Source of the DNA: Motilibacter rhizosphaerae
GTDB lineage: Bacteria > Actinomycetota > Actinomycetes > Motilibacterales > Motilibacteraceae
DNA: 64,000 nucleotides
Direction of reading: 5' to 3'
NCBI RefSeq assembly: GCF_004216915.1
Contig: NZ_SGXD01000006.1
Location: forward strand, 58,784-122,783
Part shown: in pieces, positions 9,886 to 18,115 of the stretch
Numbering within the stretch: the first letter of the stretch is position 1
Layout of the letters: the number at the start of each line of letters is the position of its first letter
Translations under genes and position numbers: made by a program
Notes under the pieces: model-generated
Told to the model about the DNA's origin: nothing
The model's database searches: none
What the model saw: only the letters and a program-made list of their open reading frames with translations

Positions 9886-10962
9886 ATGTCCGTACGGCGT
9901 ACGACCACGGCGGGAGCGGTGCTGGCCGCCGCCCTCGTGCTGGCGGGCTGCGGGGCCTCCGGCTCCTCGAGCGGCACGAGCGCGGGAGCGGCACCCGCGG
10001 GCAGCGGGGGCGCCAGCAGCGCGCCACTCGCATCCGGGGCCGCGTCCGGCGCGGCCGGTGACGCCTCGGCCGGGACCGGCGGCGCGGCCTGCGCACCGGT
10101 CGCCGACAGCCAGCTCGTCGTGCTCACCGACGACAAGAAGCTGCAGACGGTCGACAACGTCGTGCCCGCGATCAACGCGAAGGCCGCGACGCCGGCGCTG
10201 ACCGCAGCGCTGGACAAGGTCTCGTCCACGCTGACGACCAGCGACCTGGTCGACCTCAACCGCCAGGTCAGCGCCGAGCGCAAGACCTCGCCGAACGTCG
10301 CGAAGGCCTACGTCGCGGCGAAGGGCCTCGCGAGCGGCCTGTCCGGCGGCAAGGGCTCGATCACGGTCGGCGCGGCGAACTTCGCCGAGAACCAGACCGT
10401 CGCCTCGATCTACGCCGACGTCCTCGACGCGGCCGGCTTCTCGGCCAAGGTGCAGACGGTCGGCAACCGCGAGGTCTACCTCCCGGCGCTCGAGAAGGGC
10501 CAGCTCCAGGTCGTGCCGGAGTACCTCGGCACCCTCACGGAGTTCCTCAACAAGGGGCAGAACGGTGCGAACGCCAAGGCGCTCGCGACCTCGGACACCG
10601 ACGCGACGCTCGCCGCGGTGCAGCCCCTCGCCAAGAAGGCCGGCCTCGCGCTCGGCAAGCCGGCGGAGGCCGCCGACCAGAACGCCTTCGCGGTGACGAA
10701 GAAGTTCGCCGACGAGCACAAGGTGAAGACGCTCTCCGACCTCACCACGGCCTGCGGCTCCGGCCTCGTGCTCGGCGGCCCGGCAGAGTGCCCGACCCGG
10801 CCGTTCTGCCAGCCCGGGCTCGAGTCGACCTACGGACTGAAGTTCGACAAGTTCCAGGCGCTCGACGCGGGCGGCCCGCTCACGCAGACCGCGCTCAAGA
10901 CCGGCAAGATCTCGATCGGCCTGGTCTTCAGCTCGGACGGCGGCCTGACGCCCGCCAGCTGA
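9886..10962 (+). CDS. Osmoprotectant-binding lipoprotein, apparently circularly permuted
   Basis: Extracytoplasmic solute receptor of the betaine/choline importer, 358 residues. The N-terminal signal ends in a lipobox LAGC with Cys22 as the lipidated residue, then a Gly/Ser-rich linker. Residues ~75-150 (LVVLTDDKKLQTVDNVVP through LTTSDLVDLNRQV) resemble what is normally the C-terminal part of OpuAC-type domains. The usual N-terminal part (ITVGAANFAENQTVASIYADV) begins only at about residue 157, and the protein ends at the hinge-like GLVFSSDGGL. This order suggests a circular permutation. Start: ATG with GAGGAGG at 9872-9878. Confidence 0.88.
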   Translation: MSVRRTTTAGAVLAAALVLAGCGASGSSSGTSAGAAPAGSGGASSAPLASGAASGAAGDASAGTGGAACAPVADSQLVVLTDDKKLQTVDNVVPAINAKAATPALTAALDKVSSTLTTSDLVDLNRQVSAERKTSPNVAKAYVAAKGLASGLSGGKGSITVGAANFAENQTVASIYADVLDAAGFSAKVQTVGNREVYLPALEKGQLQVVPEYLGTLTEFLNKGQNGANAKALATSDTDATLAAVQPLAKKAGLALGKPAEAADQNAFAVTKKFADEHKVKTLSDLTTACGSGLVLGGPAECPTRPFCQPGLESTYGLKFDKFQALDAGGPLTQTALKTGKISIGLVFSSDGGLTPAS

Positions 10963-10976
10963 CGCAGCACGTCCAG

Positions 10977-11004
10977 GGGCCCGTCCACGCACGTGGGCGG
11001 GCCC
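10977..11004 (+). terminator. Terminator hairpin after lipoprotein gene
   Basis: GGGCCCGTCCACG and CGTGGGCGGGCCC form a 13-bp stem with one wobble pair and a two-base loop, 14 bases after the stop. There is no T-run. It lies between convergent genes. Confidence 0.6.
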
Positions 11005-11014
11005 TCGGCGTCCT

Positions 11015-11034
11015 CCCAGGATGTGCATGATCAC
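11015..11034 (-). repeat. GTGATCATGCAC-type intergenic repeat, single arm
   Basis: On the minus strand this reads GTGATCATGCACATCCTGGG and matches 19 of 20 bases of the left arm of the terminator at 34511-34530. Both copies lie between convergent genes. Here the second arm is absent. Confidence 0.55.
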
Positions 11035-11063
11035 GGGGGAGGGGGTGCCGGGGGCCTCGGGGT

Positions 11064-12233
11064 TCAGCGGTCGACGTCGCCCGTGACGAAGAACAGCGAG
11101 GTGACGACCGCGGCGAGGTCCTCGACCCGCGTACCGGGCAGGAGCGCCTGCACCGCCTGCACGTTGCCGAACGACGCGCTGCGCAGCTTGAGCCGCCACG
11201 GCACCTTCCCGCCGCGCGAGACGAGGTAGTAGCCGTTGAGCCCGAGCGGGTTCTCGGTGGCGGCGTACGCGGTGCCGACCGGGACGGTCAGCACCTTCGG
11301 CAGGCGGACGGCGTGCTCCTCGCCGGTGGAGGCCTCGAGCGCCGGCAGGCAGGCCTCGGCGAGCGCCAGCGCGTCGGTCGCGGACTCCAGCAGCACCTCC
11401 CAGCGCGCCAGCGCGTCGCCCTCCGCGCGCACGACGCGCGGCACGTCGAGCGCGCCGTAGGAGAGGTACGGCGCGTCGCGTCGCAGGTCGACGCCCACCC
11501 CCGAGCCCCGCGCCACGGGCCCGCTGGCGCCCCAGCCCAGCGCGGCCTCCCGCGGGAGGACGCCGATGCCGCGCAGCCGGGCGGCGAGGGCGGGGTCCCC
11601 GACCGTCAGGGCGCGGACGCGGGGCAGCCCGGCGCGCACCTCGGCGACGGCCGCGGCCGCCCGCTCCGGCCACCCGGCGGGCACGTCCTCCTTGAGCCCG
11701 CCGACGCGGTTGAGCATGAAGTGGACCCGGCCGCCGGAGACCTCCTCGAGCACGCGCTGGAGCGGCTCGCGCAGCGCGAGGACCTCCTGGTGCGTGACGG
11801 TCCCCTCGCCGTGCGGGTCGGGCGGGGAGGCGAGGAACGCCAGCGAGGCGAGCGTGCGGCCGATCTCGGCGAGGCACGTGCGCGCCCAGGTGGCGCGGGG
11901 CGGCACCGCCATCCCCAGCAGCAGCTCGGTGGCCAGCACGATGCCGAGTTCGTTGCCGAACGCCGAGAGCCAGTCGTGGCGGTTCGCCAGCACGAGGATC
12001 TGCCGGTAGTCGCGCACCTCGAACAGCTTCTCGGCTCCGCGGTGCATGAAGCCGACCTCCGGCTCGACGCTGCGGACCACGCCGTCCTCCAGCGCCAGCC
12101 GCAGCCGGATGCCACCGTGGGCCGAGGGGTGCTGCGGGCCGATCGGCAGCACGAGGTCGGCGGCCCCCTCGCCCCACCCGGTGCTCGCGCCGACGCCGGC
12201 GACCAGGCTGCCCGTCCCGCGGCTGCTCTCCAC
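11064..12233 (-). CDS. Orphan NuoD-like (complex I 49-kDa / [NiFe]-hydrogenase large-subunit family) protein
   Basis: A 389-residue protein related to NADH-quinone oxidoreductase subunit D. It has PIGPQHPSAHGG, the EVGFMHRGAEKLFEVR segment, LLGMAVPPRA, a GGLKEDVP-like turn, and the typical C-terminus ending in TGDVDR. No other nuo gene is in the window, so it is an isolated paralogue rather than part of complex I. In this family the quinone-site His and Tyr matter; HGG and GFMHRG are kept. The GTG start follows GACGAT plus six bases, a possible leaderless arrangement. The role is unknown. Confidence 0.8.
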   Translation of the reverse strand: MESSRGTGSLVAGVGASTGWGEGAADLVLPIGPQHPSAHGGIRLRLALEDGVVRSVEPEVGFMHRGAEKLFEVRDYRQILVLANRHDWLSAFGNELGIVLATELLLGMAVPPRATWARTCLAEIGRTLASLAFLASPPDPHGEGTVTHQEVLALREPLQRVLEEVSGGRVHFMLNRVGGLKEDVPAGWPERAAAAVAEVRAGLPRVRALTVGDPALAARLRGIGVLPREAALGWGASGPVARGSGVGVDLRRDAPYLSYGALDVPRVVRAEGDALARWEVLLESATDALALAEACLPALEASTGEEHAVRLPKVLTVPVGTAYAATENPLGLNGYYLVSRGGKVPWRLKLRSASFGNVQAVQALLPGTRVEDLAAVVTSLFFVTGDVDR

Positions 12234-12267
12234 CCGCCCATCGTCCCAGCCCCCGCCACCCCGCCCG

Positions 12268-12273
12268 TACGCT
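12268..12273 (+). promoter_or_regulatory. -10 element (leaderless) of PH-domain operon
   Basis: TACGCT ends seven bases before the GTG at 12281, and there is no Shine-Dalgarno sequence. It lies in the 47-base divergent gap with the NuoD-like gene. Confidence 0.5.
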
Positions 12274-12280
12274 GCGGCGC

Positions 12281-12772
12281 GTGACCGATCCCGCCTTCGA
12301 CGCGCTGGACGTCGAGTGGCGCGGCGTGTCCCCGCGCCTCGCGGCGGTCCGCCGGCTGCTGCTCTGCCCGCTGCTCCTGCTCGCCGGGCTCGGCGTCGGG
12401 GCGCTCGTGCTGCTGCTGGGCGGAGGGGGCTGGGCCGCCCTCCCGCTCGGGCTCGGGGTGGTCGGGGCGCTGCTCGCCTCCGTCTGGGTCGGGCGGGCGG
12501 TGGCGTCCTGGGCGTACGCCGAGCGCGGGGAGGACCTCCTCGTCCGCCACGGCGTGCTCGTGCGCCGCCTCGTCGTGGTGCCGTACGGCCGGATGCAGTT
12601 CGTCGACGTCACCGCCGACCCCGTGCACCGGCTGGCCCGGCTCGCCACCGTGCAGCTGCACACCGGCGCGGCGACGAGCGAGGTCGTCGTCCGCGGACTG
12701 GTGCCCGCGGAGGCCGCGCGGCTGCGCGACCGGCTCGCGGCGCGCGGCGAGGCCCGGGCAGCGGGGCTGTGA
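12281..12772 (+). CDS. PH-domain (YdbS-like) membrane protein
   Basis: A 163-residue protein with two hydrophobic helices (about residues 24-65) followed by a bacterial PH domain (DUF304) seen as DLLVRHGVLVRRLVVVPYGRMQFVDV and VQLHTGAATSEVVVRGL. This is the YdbS-like half of a YdbS/YdbT pair. The precise role is unknown; Bacillus homologues have been linked to bacteriocin resistance. Its stop overlaps the next gene (GTGA). Confidence 0.85.
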   Translation: MTDPAFDALDVEWRGVSPRLAAVRRLLLCPLLLLAGLGVGALVLLLGGGGWAALPLGLGVVGALLASVWVGRAVASWAYAERGEDLLVRHGVLVRRLVVVPYGRMQFVDVTADPVHRLARLATVQLHTGAATSEVVVRGLVPAEAARLRDRLAARGEARAAGL

Positions 12773-14112
12773 CGGGTCCCGTCCGCCGGCTGCACCCGCT
12801 GACCCCGCTCGTCCGCGGGTGGAAGGCGTACGCCGCGTTCGCCGTCGTCGTCGGCCAGCAGGTCGGTCTCGAGCGCCACGGCGGCGCCCGCATCGCGGCG
12901 TACGCGCTGCTGGCCGCCCTGCCCGTCGCCGCGCTGCTCGGGTGGCTGGGCTGGCGGACGACGAGCTTCGGCTTCGACGGGGAGGACCTGCGCATCGACA
13001 GCGGTCTGCTCGTCCGCCGCTCGCGGCGCATCCGCCTCGACCGGCTGCAGGCCGTGGACGTGGTGCGCCCGCTGCTGGCCCGGCTCGCCGGCCTGGCCGA
13101 GCTGCGCCTCGAGGTCGCGGGCGGGGGGAAGCAGGCCGAGGGCGGGCTCGCCTACCTGGGGGAGGCCGACGCGCTCGCGCTCCGCGCCGAGCTGCTGGCC
13201 CGTGCCGCCGGCGTCGCGCGCGACGACCGCCCCGGAGCCGCGCCGGCCGAGCCCGAGGAGCACCTCCTGCACGAGGTGCCGACGCGGCGCTACGTCGCCA
13301 GCCTGCTGCTGCAGGGCGGCACCGTCGTCGGCCTCCTGCTCGTGGGGGTCGCGGTGGCCCTGGCCGTGGTGCTGCGCACGCCCGAGCTGCTGGTGACGGT
13401 GCTGCCGCCGCTCGTCGTCCCCGCGCACACCGTCCTCGTGCGCGGCCAGGCCGACGCGCTGTTCGCGGTCGCGGGCTCCGCGGCCGGGCTGCGGCTGCGC
13501 CACGGGCTGTTCGAGACCCGGCACCAGACCGTCCCGCCCGGTCGCGTGCAGGCCGTGCGCGTCGTCGAGCCGCTGCTCTGGCGCCGCCGCGGCTGGGTGC
13601 GGCTGGAGGTGACGGTCGCGGGCTACGGCAAGGAGGCGACGGTGCAGACGGGGACGCTGCTGCCCGTCGTCCCGGCCGCCACGGGGTGGGACCTCGTGGA
13701 CCGCGTCCTCGGTGCCGAGGTCGGCGAGCACCCCGGCGCCCGCACCGTGCCCCTCGCGCCGCCGGGGCCCCGCGCGCGCTGGCTCGACCCGCTGGCCGCC
13801 CCGGTCCTCGGGGCCGGGGCCGACGACCAGCTGCTCGTCGTGCGCACCGGTGCCCTGCGCCGGGTGACCACGGTCGTGCCGCACGCGAAGGTGCAGTCGA
13901 CGGCCCTGCTGCAGGGACCGGTGCAGCGCCGGCTCGGGCTCGCCTCCCTCGAGGTGCACGTCGCGCCGACGCTGCGGGTGCGCGCCCGGCACCGCGCCAC
14001 GGCCGAGGCCGGCGCGCTGCTCGTCGGCGAGGTGGAGCGGGCGCGCACCGCGCGGCGGGTCGCCCGGTCGGAGCGGTGGGCGGAGGCCCCGGTGGAGCAG
14101 CCGCCGGGCTGA
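12769..14112 (+). CDS. PH-domain (YdbT-like) membrane protein
   Basis: A 447-residue protein with repeated PH-like units. The first follows a TM pair (FDGEDLRIDSGLLVRRSRRIRLDRLQAVDVV), the second follows another TM pair (GLRLRHGLFETRHQTVPPGRVQAVRVV), and a third is near the C-terminus (QLLVVRTGALRRVTTVVPHAKVQS). This matches YdbT. The GTG overlaps the upstream stop, so the two form a coupled pair and probably a membrane complex. Confidence 0.87.
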   Translation: MTGPVRRLHPLTPLVRGWKAYAAFAVVVGQQVGLERHGGARIAAYALLAALPVAALLGWLGWRTTSFGFDGEDLRIDSGLLVRRSRRIRLDRLQAVDVVRPLLARLAGLAELRLEVAGGGKQAEGGLAYLGEADALALRAELLARAAGVARDDRPGAAPAEPEEHLLHEVPTRRYVASLLLQGGTVVGLLLVGVAVALAVVLRTPELLVTVLPPLVVPAHTVLVRGQADALFAVAGSAAGLRLRHGLFETRHQTVPPGRVQAVRVVEPLLWRRRGWVRLEVTVAGYGKEATVQTGTLLPVVPAATGWDLVDRVLGAEVGEHPGARTVPLAPPGPRARWLDPLAAPVLGAGADDQLLVVRTGALRRVTTVVPHAKVQSTALLQGPVQRRLGLASLEVHVAPTLRVRARHRATAEAGALLVGEVERARTARRVARSERWAEAPVEQPPG

Positions 14113-14197
14113 GCAGCACCTCGTCCGGGGACCTCCGGCCTGCGTCCGGGCGGGCGAAGGACCTGCGATGACGGGGGCATCCGGCCCCCACGCCCGT

Positions 14198-14203
14198 TAC
14201 AGT
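14198..14203 (+). promoter_or_regulatory. -10 element of P450 gene
   Basis: TACAGT lies ten bases before the ATG at 14214, giving a leaderless or nearly leaderless mRNA. An in-frame GTG overlaps this element at 14202 and is rejected as the start. Confidence 0.45.
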
Positions 14204-14213
14204 GGCGTCCACC

Positions 14214-15452
14214 ATGATCGGCACGGACCTGCCCGGCGCTCCGGACTTCGAGCCCGCCGACCCCTCCTTCGTGGCCGACCCGTACCCCGTCTACGCGCGG
14301 CTGCGGCGCGAGGCCCCCGTCGCGTGGTCGCCCCACACGGGCCAGGTCCTGGTCTCCCGCCACGCCGACGTCGACGCGGTGCTGCGCGACCGCAGGTTCG
14401 GGCGCAGCTACCTGCACGTCGCGACCCACGCCGAGATGGGCCGGCCGTCCGAGCCGCCGGCGCTCGCGCCGTTCTGGTCGGTCGTGCGCGACGGGATGCT
14501 CGACACCGAGCCGCCGGACCACACCCGGCTGCGCCGGCTCGTCTCGCGCGCCTTCACCCCGGCGCGCGTCGAGGCGCTGCGCCCGCAGGTGCAGCTCATC
14601 GCCCGCGGCCTGGTCGACGACCTGCTCGCGGCGGGCGCCGACGGGGGTGAGGTGGAGCTGCGCCGCACCATCGCCGAGCCGCTGCCGCTCGCCGTCATCT
14701 CCGACCTGCTCGGGGTGCCCGAGTCCGACCGGAGCCTGCTGCTGCCCTGGTCGCACGACATGTGCCGGATGTACGAGCTGCACCCGACCCCCGACGACCA
14801 GCGCGCCGCCGTGGTGGCCGCCGAGGAGTTCGCTGACTACCTGCGCGCGCTCGCCGCCGAGCGCCGCCGCCGCCCGGGCGACGACCTCGTCTCGGCGCTG
14901 ACCCAGGTCGTCGACGAGGGCGAGCGGCTCACCGAGGACGAGCTCGTCGGCACGTGCGTGCTGCTGCTCAACGCCGGCCACGAGGCGACCGTCGGGGTCA
15001 CCGTCAACGGCGTCGCCACGCTGCTGCAGCACCGGGAGCTGTGGCGCGCGCTCGGGGAGGACCCGGCGCTCGTGCCCAGCGCCGTCGAGGAGCTGCTGCG
15101 CTTCGCCACGCCGCTGCAGCTGTTCAGCCGCTGGGCGCTGGAGGACGCCGACGTCGCCGGGGTCCCCGTGCGCCGGGGCACCCAGGTCGCGCTGCTGTTC
15201 GGCTCGGCCAACCGCGACGAGGAGCGCTTCGCCGACCCGGAGCAGCTCGACCTCGGGCGCACCCCGAACCCGCACATCTCGTTCGGCGCGGGCATCCACT
15301 ACTGCCTGGGCGCGCCCATGGCGCGGCTGGAGCTGGGCGCCGTCTTCGCCGAGCTGGCGGCCCGCGCGCCGGGGCTCGAGCTGGTGGGCGAGCCGTCCTA
15401 CGGGCGGGGCTTCATCATCCGCGAGCTGGAGGCCGTCTCCGTCACGGTCTGA
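14214..15452 (+). CDS. Cytochrome P450 (CYP)
   Basis: Soluble bacterial heme monooxygenase of 412 residues. The I-helix motif reads LLNAGHEATVG, the K-helix ExxR is in EELLRF, and the heme-binding loop FGAGIHYCLGAP carries the thiolate Cys near residue 364. All key motifs are intact. No ferredoxin or reductase gene is adjacent, so the electron donors and substrate cannot be deduced. It is preceded by the PH-domain pair and converges on the histidine kinase gene. Confidence 0.93.
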   Translation: MIGTDLPGAPDFEPADPSFVADPYPVYARLRREAPVAWSPHTGQVLVSRHADVDAVLRDRRFGRSYLHVATHAEMGRPSEPPALAPFWSVVRDGMLDTEPPDHTRLRRLVSRAFTPARVEALRPQVQLIARGLVDDLLAAGADGGEVELRRTIAEPLPLAVISDLLGVPESDRSLLLPWSHDMCRMYELHPTPDDQRAAVVAAEEFADYLRALAAERRRRPGDDLVSALTQVVDEGERLTEDELVGTCVLLLNAGHEATVGVTVNGVATLLQHRELWRALGEDPALVPSAVEELLRFATPLQLFSRWALEDADVAGVPVRRGTQVALLFGSANRDEERFADPEQLDLGRTPNPHISFGAGIHYCLGAPMARLELGAVFAELAARAPGLELVGEPSYGRGFIIRELEAVSVTV

Positions 15453-15485
15453 CGCCGGCGCAGGGCCCTCAGGCCAGGCCGGCGT
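15452..15485. terminator. Bidirectional hairpin between P450 and kinase genes
   Basis: ACGCCGGC at 15452-15459 and GCCGGCGT at 15478-15485 are perfect inverted repeats separated by 18 bases that contain GGGCCC. The structure overlaps the 3' ends of both convergent genes. Confidence 0.45.
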
Positions 15486-17964
15486 GCGCGGGGACGCGGA
15501 CGCGGAACGTCGAGCCGCCGCCCGGCCGCGGCTCGTACGCCACGTCGCCGCCGTTGGCCCGGACCAGCTCGCGCACGATGTGCAGCCCGAGCCCCGTCCC
15601 GCGCACGGAGCCCGCGGTCCCGTCGGCCCTGCTGAAGCGGTCGAAGAGCCGCTCGCGGAACTCCTCCGGCACGCCGGGGCCGCGGTCGGCCACCTCGACG
15701 AGCACCCACGCGCCGTCCTGGACGACGGCGAGCTCGGTGGCGCCCTCGGCGTACTTCGCGGCGTTGGACACGAGGTTCTGCACCACCTGCGCGAGGTGCT
15801 GCGGCTGCACCAGCGCGTACGCCTCGGCGGGCGCGCGCAGCGCGACGTCCTCGCCGCCCGGCGTCGAGTCGAGCACGCCGCGGAGCAGGCCGCGCACCTC
15901 GACGGCCTCCGGGCGGGCGACGAGCCGGCCGGCGTCGGCGGTGACGAGGGTCAGCACCTCGCGGACGACCTCGTCGAGCTTGCGGGCCTGCCGGCCGACG
16001 ACGTCGAGCACGCGGCGCCGGTCGTCCTCGTCGAGGCTGTCCCAGGTGTCGGCCGCGAGGTCGGTGTAGCCGAGGATCGCGGCCAGCGGGTTGTTGATCT
16101 CGTGGCCGAGCATCCCGATGAGGTCGAGCTTGAGCTGGTTGGCGCGCTCGAGCTGCCGGTTGCTCGCCTCGAGCGCGCTGGTCCGCTCGGCGATCGCCTC
16201 GGCCGCGGCGCGGCGCTCGGAGATGTCCTCGATCTGGCTGACGAGGTACGCCGCGGAGCCGTCCAGCGGACGCACGACGGCGGTGCGGATGCGCACCCAC
16301 GCGACGCTGCCGTCGGAGCGGCGGTAGCGCCGGTCCACGGTCGCGCCCTCGTACTCGCCGGAGCGCAGGCCCTGCAGCACGGACGCCGTCGCGGCGCGGT
16401 CGTCCTCGTGGTGCAGCGTGCTGACGGCCATGCCGACGAGCTCGTCGGCGGGGTAGCCGGTGATCGCGCTCATGGCGGCGTTGACCTGGAGGAAGCGGGG
16501 CGGGTCGGCGAGCGAGGTGATCGCCATGCCGAGCGGGGAGCTGTCGAAGGCGAGCCGGAAGCGCGACTCGCTGTCGTGCAGGGCGTCGAGCGCGCCGGTG
16601 CGCTCGCGGAGCAGGCCCTGGATGCGCGCGTAGTCGTCGGCCTGGCGCAGCGCCGTGGAGAGCGCGTCGGCGAGCATCGTGAGCTGCTGGGCGTCGGCGG
16701 TGGTGAAGGCACCCCGCTCCGCGCTGCTCACCTTGAGCACGCCCGTGGTGTGCCCCTCCTCGAACAGCGGCGCCACCAGCATCGAGCCGATGCCGACGCG
16801 CCGGCAGGCCTCCCGGTTGACCCGCGGGTCGGTCTCGGGGTCGTCGCAGCGGGCCGTCGTCCCCGTGGTCAGCGCGAGGCCGGCGAGCGAGCCGGCGACG
16901 GGGATGTCCATGCCCTCGAAGGGCGTGAGCCGCCCCGTGGCGGCCGCGTAGTGCAGCACGTCGCCCTGCAGCAGCTCGACCACGGCGCCGTCCGCCGCCG
17001 GCAGCACGAGGGCGGCCTGCTCGGCGATGAGCCGGAGCATGCGCGCCCGGTCGCTGACCTGCGCGGTGACCGCGCGCTGCACCTCGACGGTGGCGCGCAG
17101 CCGCTCGGTCTCGCGCTCGGCGTGCTCGGCGGCCTGCCGGCGCAGCGTGATGTCCTCGACCTGCGCCAGGCCGTACGCCCGGCCGTCCGGGCCGTCGACC
17201 GCCCGCAGGCTGACCTCGGTCCAGACCGCGCTGCCGTCGGCGCGGACGAAGCGGTTCTGGAACACCGGCCGGGCGTCGCGCTGGCGCAGCGCGAGCGCGC
17301 TCGCGATCGCGCTGGCCTGCCGGTCGTCGGGGTGCGTGAGGGCGCGCGAGGTCAGCCCGAGCAGGCTGGCCTCGTCACGGCCGAGCATCCGGCACAGCGC
17401 GGGGTTCGCGCGGAGGATGCGGCCGTCCTCCTCGGTGAGCAGGAAGCCCGCGGCACTCGCGTCGAAGACCGTGCGGAACTGCTCCTCGCTCACCGCGGCG
17501 GAAGCGGCGGCGCGGCGCTCCTCGGTCACGTCGCGCATGGAGACGACGGCGCCCAGGGGCGTGCCGTCCAGCGCGCGCAGCGGCCGACCGTTGGCCAGCA
17601 CGGTGCGGGTGGTGCCGTCGGGTCGCCCGACCGCCATCTCGTACGCCGTCACCACCTCGCCGCGCAGCGCGCGGAACAGCGGCACCTCGCCCATGGACAG
17701 CCGGCGGCCGGTGCCGTCGCGCAGGTCGTAGTGCGTCGTCCACTGGTCGGAGAGCAGGGGGGCCGCGGGCAGCCCGTGCAGCTCGACGGCCGCGCTGTTG
17801 AACAGCGTGAGCCTGCCCTCGGCGTCGCAGGCGACGATCGCGTCGCTGAGGTCGGAGAGGACGGCGCTGAGGAACGCCTCCGCCTGCCCGGTGGGCGGCT
17901 GCGCCGGCTCCGCGGCTGGCGGCGCCGCAGCGCTCGCGCCCGGCGCGGTCGGCAGGAGGGTCAC
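15469..17964 (-). CDS. Soluble multi-PAS/GAF sensor histidine kinase
   Basis: An 831-residue protein without clear TM segments. Domain order: PAS (~30-150), PAS (~160-285), GAF (~305-450), PAS (~465-590), HisKA with H-box LIGMLGHEINNPLAAI (~635), and HATPase with N-box VVQNLVSNAAKY, then RGTGLGLHIV. The GAF could bind a small ligand. No response regulator gene is next to it, so it is an orphan kinase by position. The GTG start has a weak GAAGGG upstream. Confidence 0.92.
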   Translation of the reverse strand: MTLLPTAPGASAAAPPAAEPAQPPTGQAEAFLSAVLSDLSDAIVACDAEGRLTLFNSAAVELHGLPAAPLLSDQWTTHYDLRDGTGRRLSMGEVPLFRALRGEVVTAYEMAVGRPDGTTRTVLANGRPLRALDGTPLGAVVSMRDVTEERRAAASAAVSEEQFRTVFDASAAGFLLTEEDGRILRANPALCRMLGRDEASLLGLTSRALTHPDDRQASAIASALALRQRDARPVFQNRFVRADGSAVWTEVSLRAVDGPDGRAYGLAQVEDITLRRQAAEHAERETERLRATVEVQRAVTAQVSDRARMLRLIAEQAALVLPAADGAVVELLQGDVLHYAAATGRLTPFEGMDIPVAGSLAGLALTTGTTARCDDPETDPRVNREACRRVGIGSMLVAPLFEEGHTTGVLKVSSAERGAFTTADAQQLTMLADALSTALRQADDYARIQGLLRERTGALDALHDSESRFRLAFDSSPLGMAITSLADPPRFLQVNAAMSAITGYPADELVGMAVSTLHHEDDRAATASVLQGLRSGEYEGATVDRRYRRSDGSVAWVRIRTAVVRPLDGSAAYLVSQIEDISERRAAAEAIAERTSALEASNRQLERANQLKLDLIGMLGHEINNPLAAILGYTDLAADTWDSLDEDDRRRVLDVVGRQARKLDEVVREVLTLVTADAGRLVARPEAVEVRGLLRGVLDSTPGGEDVALRAPAEAYALVQPQHLAQVVQNLVSNAAKYAEGATELAVVQDGAWVLVEVADRGPGVPEEFRERLFDRFSRADGTAGSVRGTGLGLHIVRELVRANGGDVAYEPRPGGGSTFRVRVPAHAGLA

Positions 17965-18103
17965 ACGAGCCCTTCGGCACCACCCGGCGGGGCCTTGAGC
18001 GACGAGCGCCCGTCGTTCCGGGGTCCCTGCGGGAAGAGCCGGACCAGGGGAGCTGGACGACGGATTCCTGCGCCAAGTGAGCGCGGACCCTCAGGACCAG
18101 CGC

Positions 18104-18109
18104 TACCTT
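18104..18109 (+). promoter_or_regulatory. -10 element of aminotransferase gene (leaderless)
   Basis: TACCTT ends six bases before an in-frame GTG at 18116. This supports that GTG over the one 39 bases upstream at 18077, which would place the element inside the coding region. Confidence 0.5.
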
Positions 18110-18115
18110 GTCCCG

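Noticed and set aside
9616..13992. Very long minus-strand open frame (about 1,450 codons)
   Set aside because: It lies antisense to well-supported genes and has the Arg/Gly/Ala-rich composition of a GC shadow; only the real NuoD-like gene on the minus strand is kept, in a different frame.
14202..14213. GTG start for the P450 gene
   Set aside because: It overlaps the -10 element; ATG 14214 fits the promoter better.
18077..18115. GTG start for the aminotransferase at 18077
   Set aside because: A TANNNT element lies between it and GTG 18116 with leaderless spacing; the extra 13 residues add no conserved sequence.
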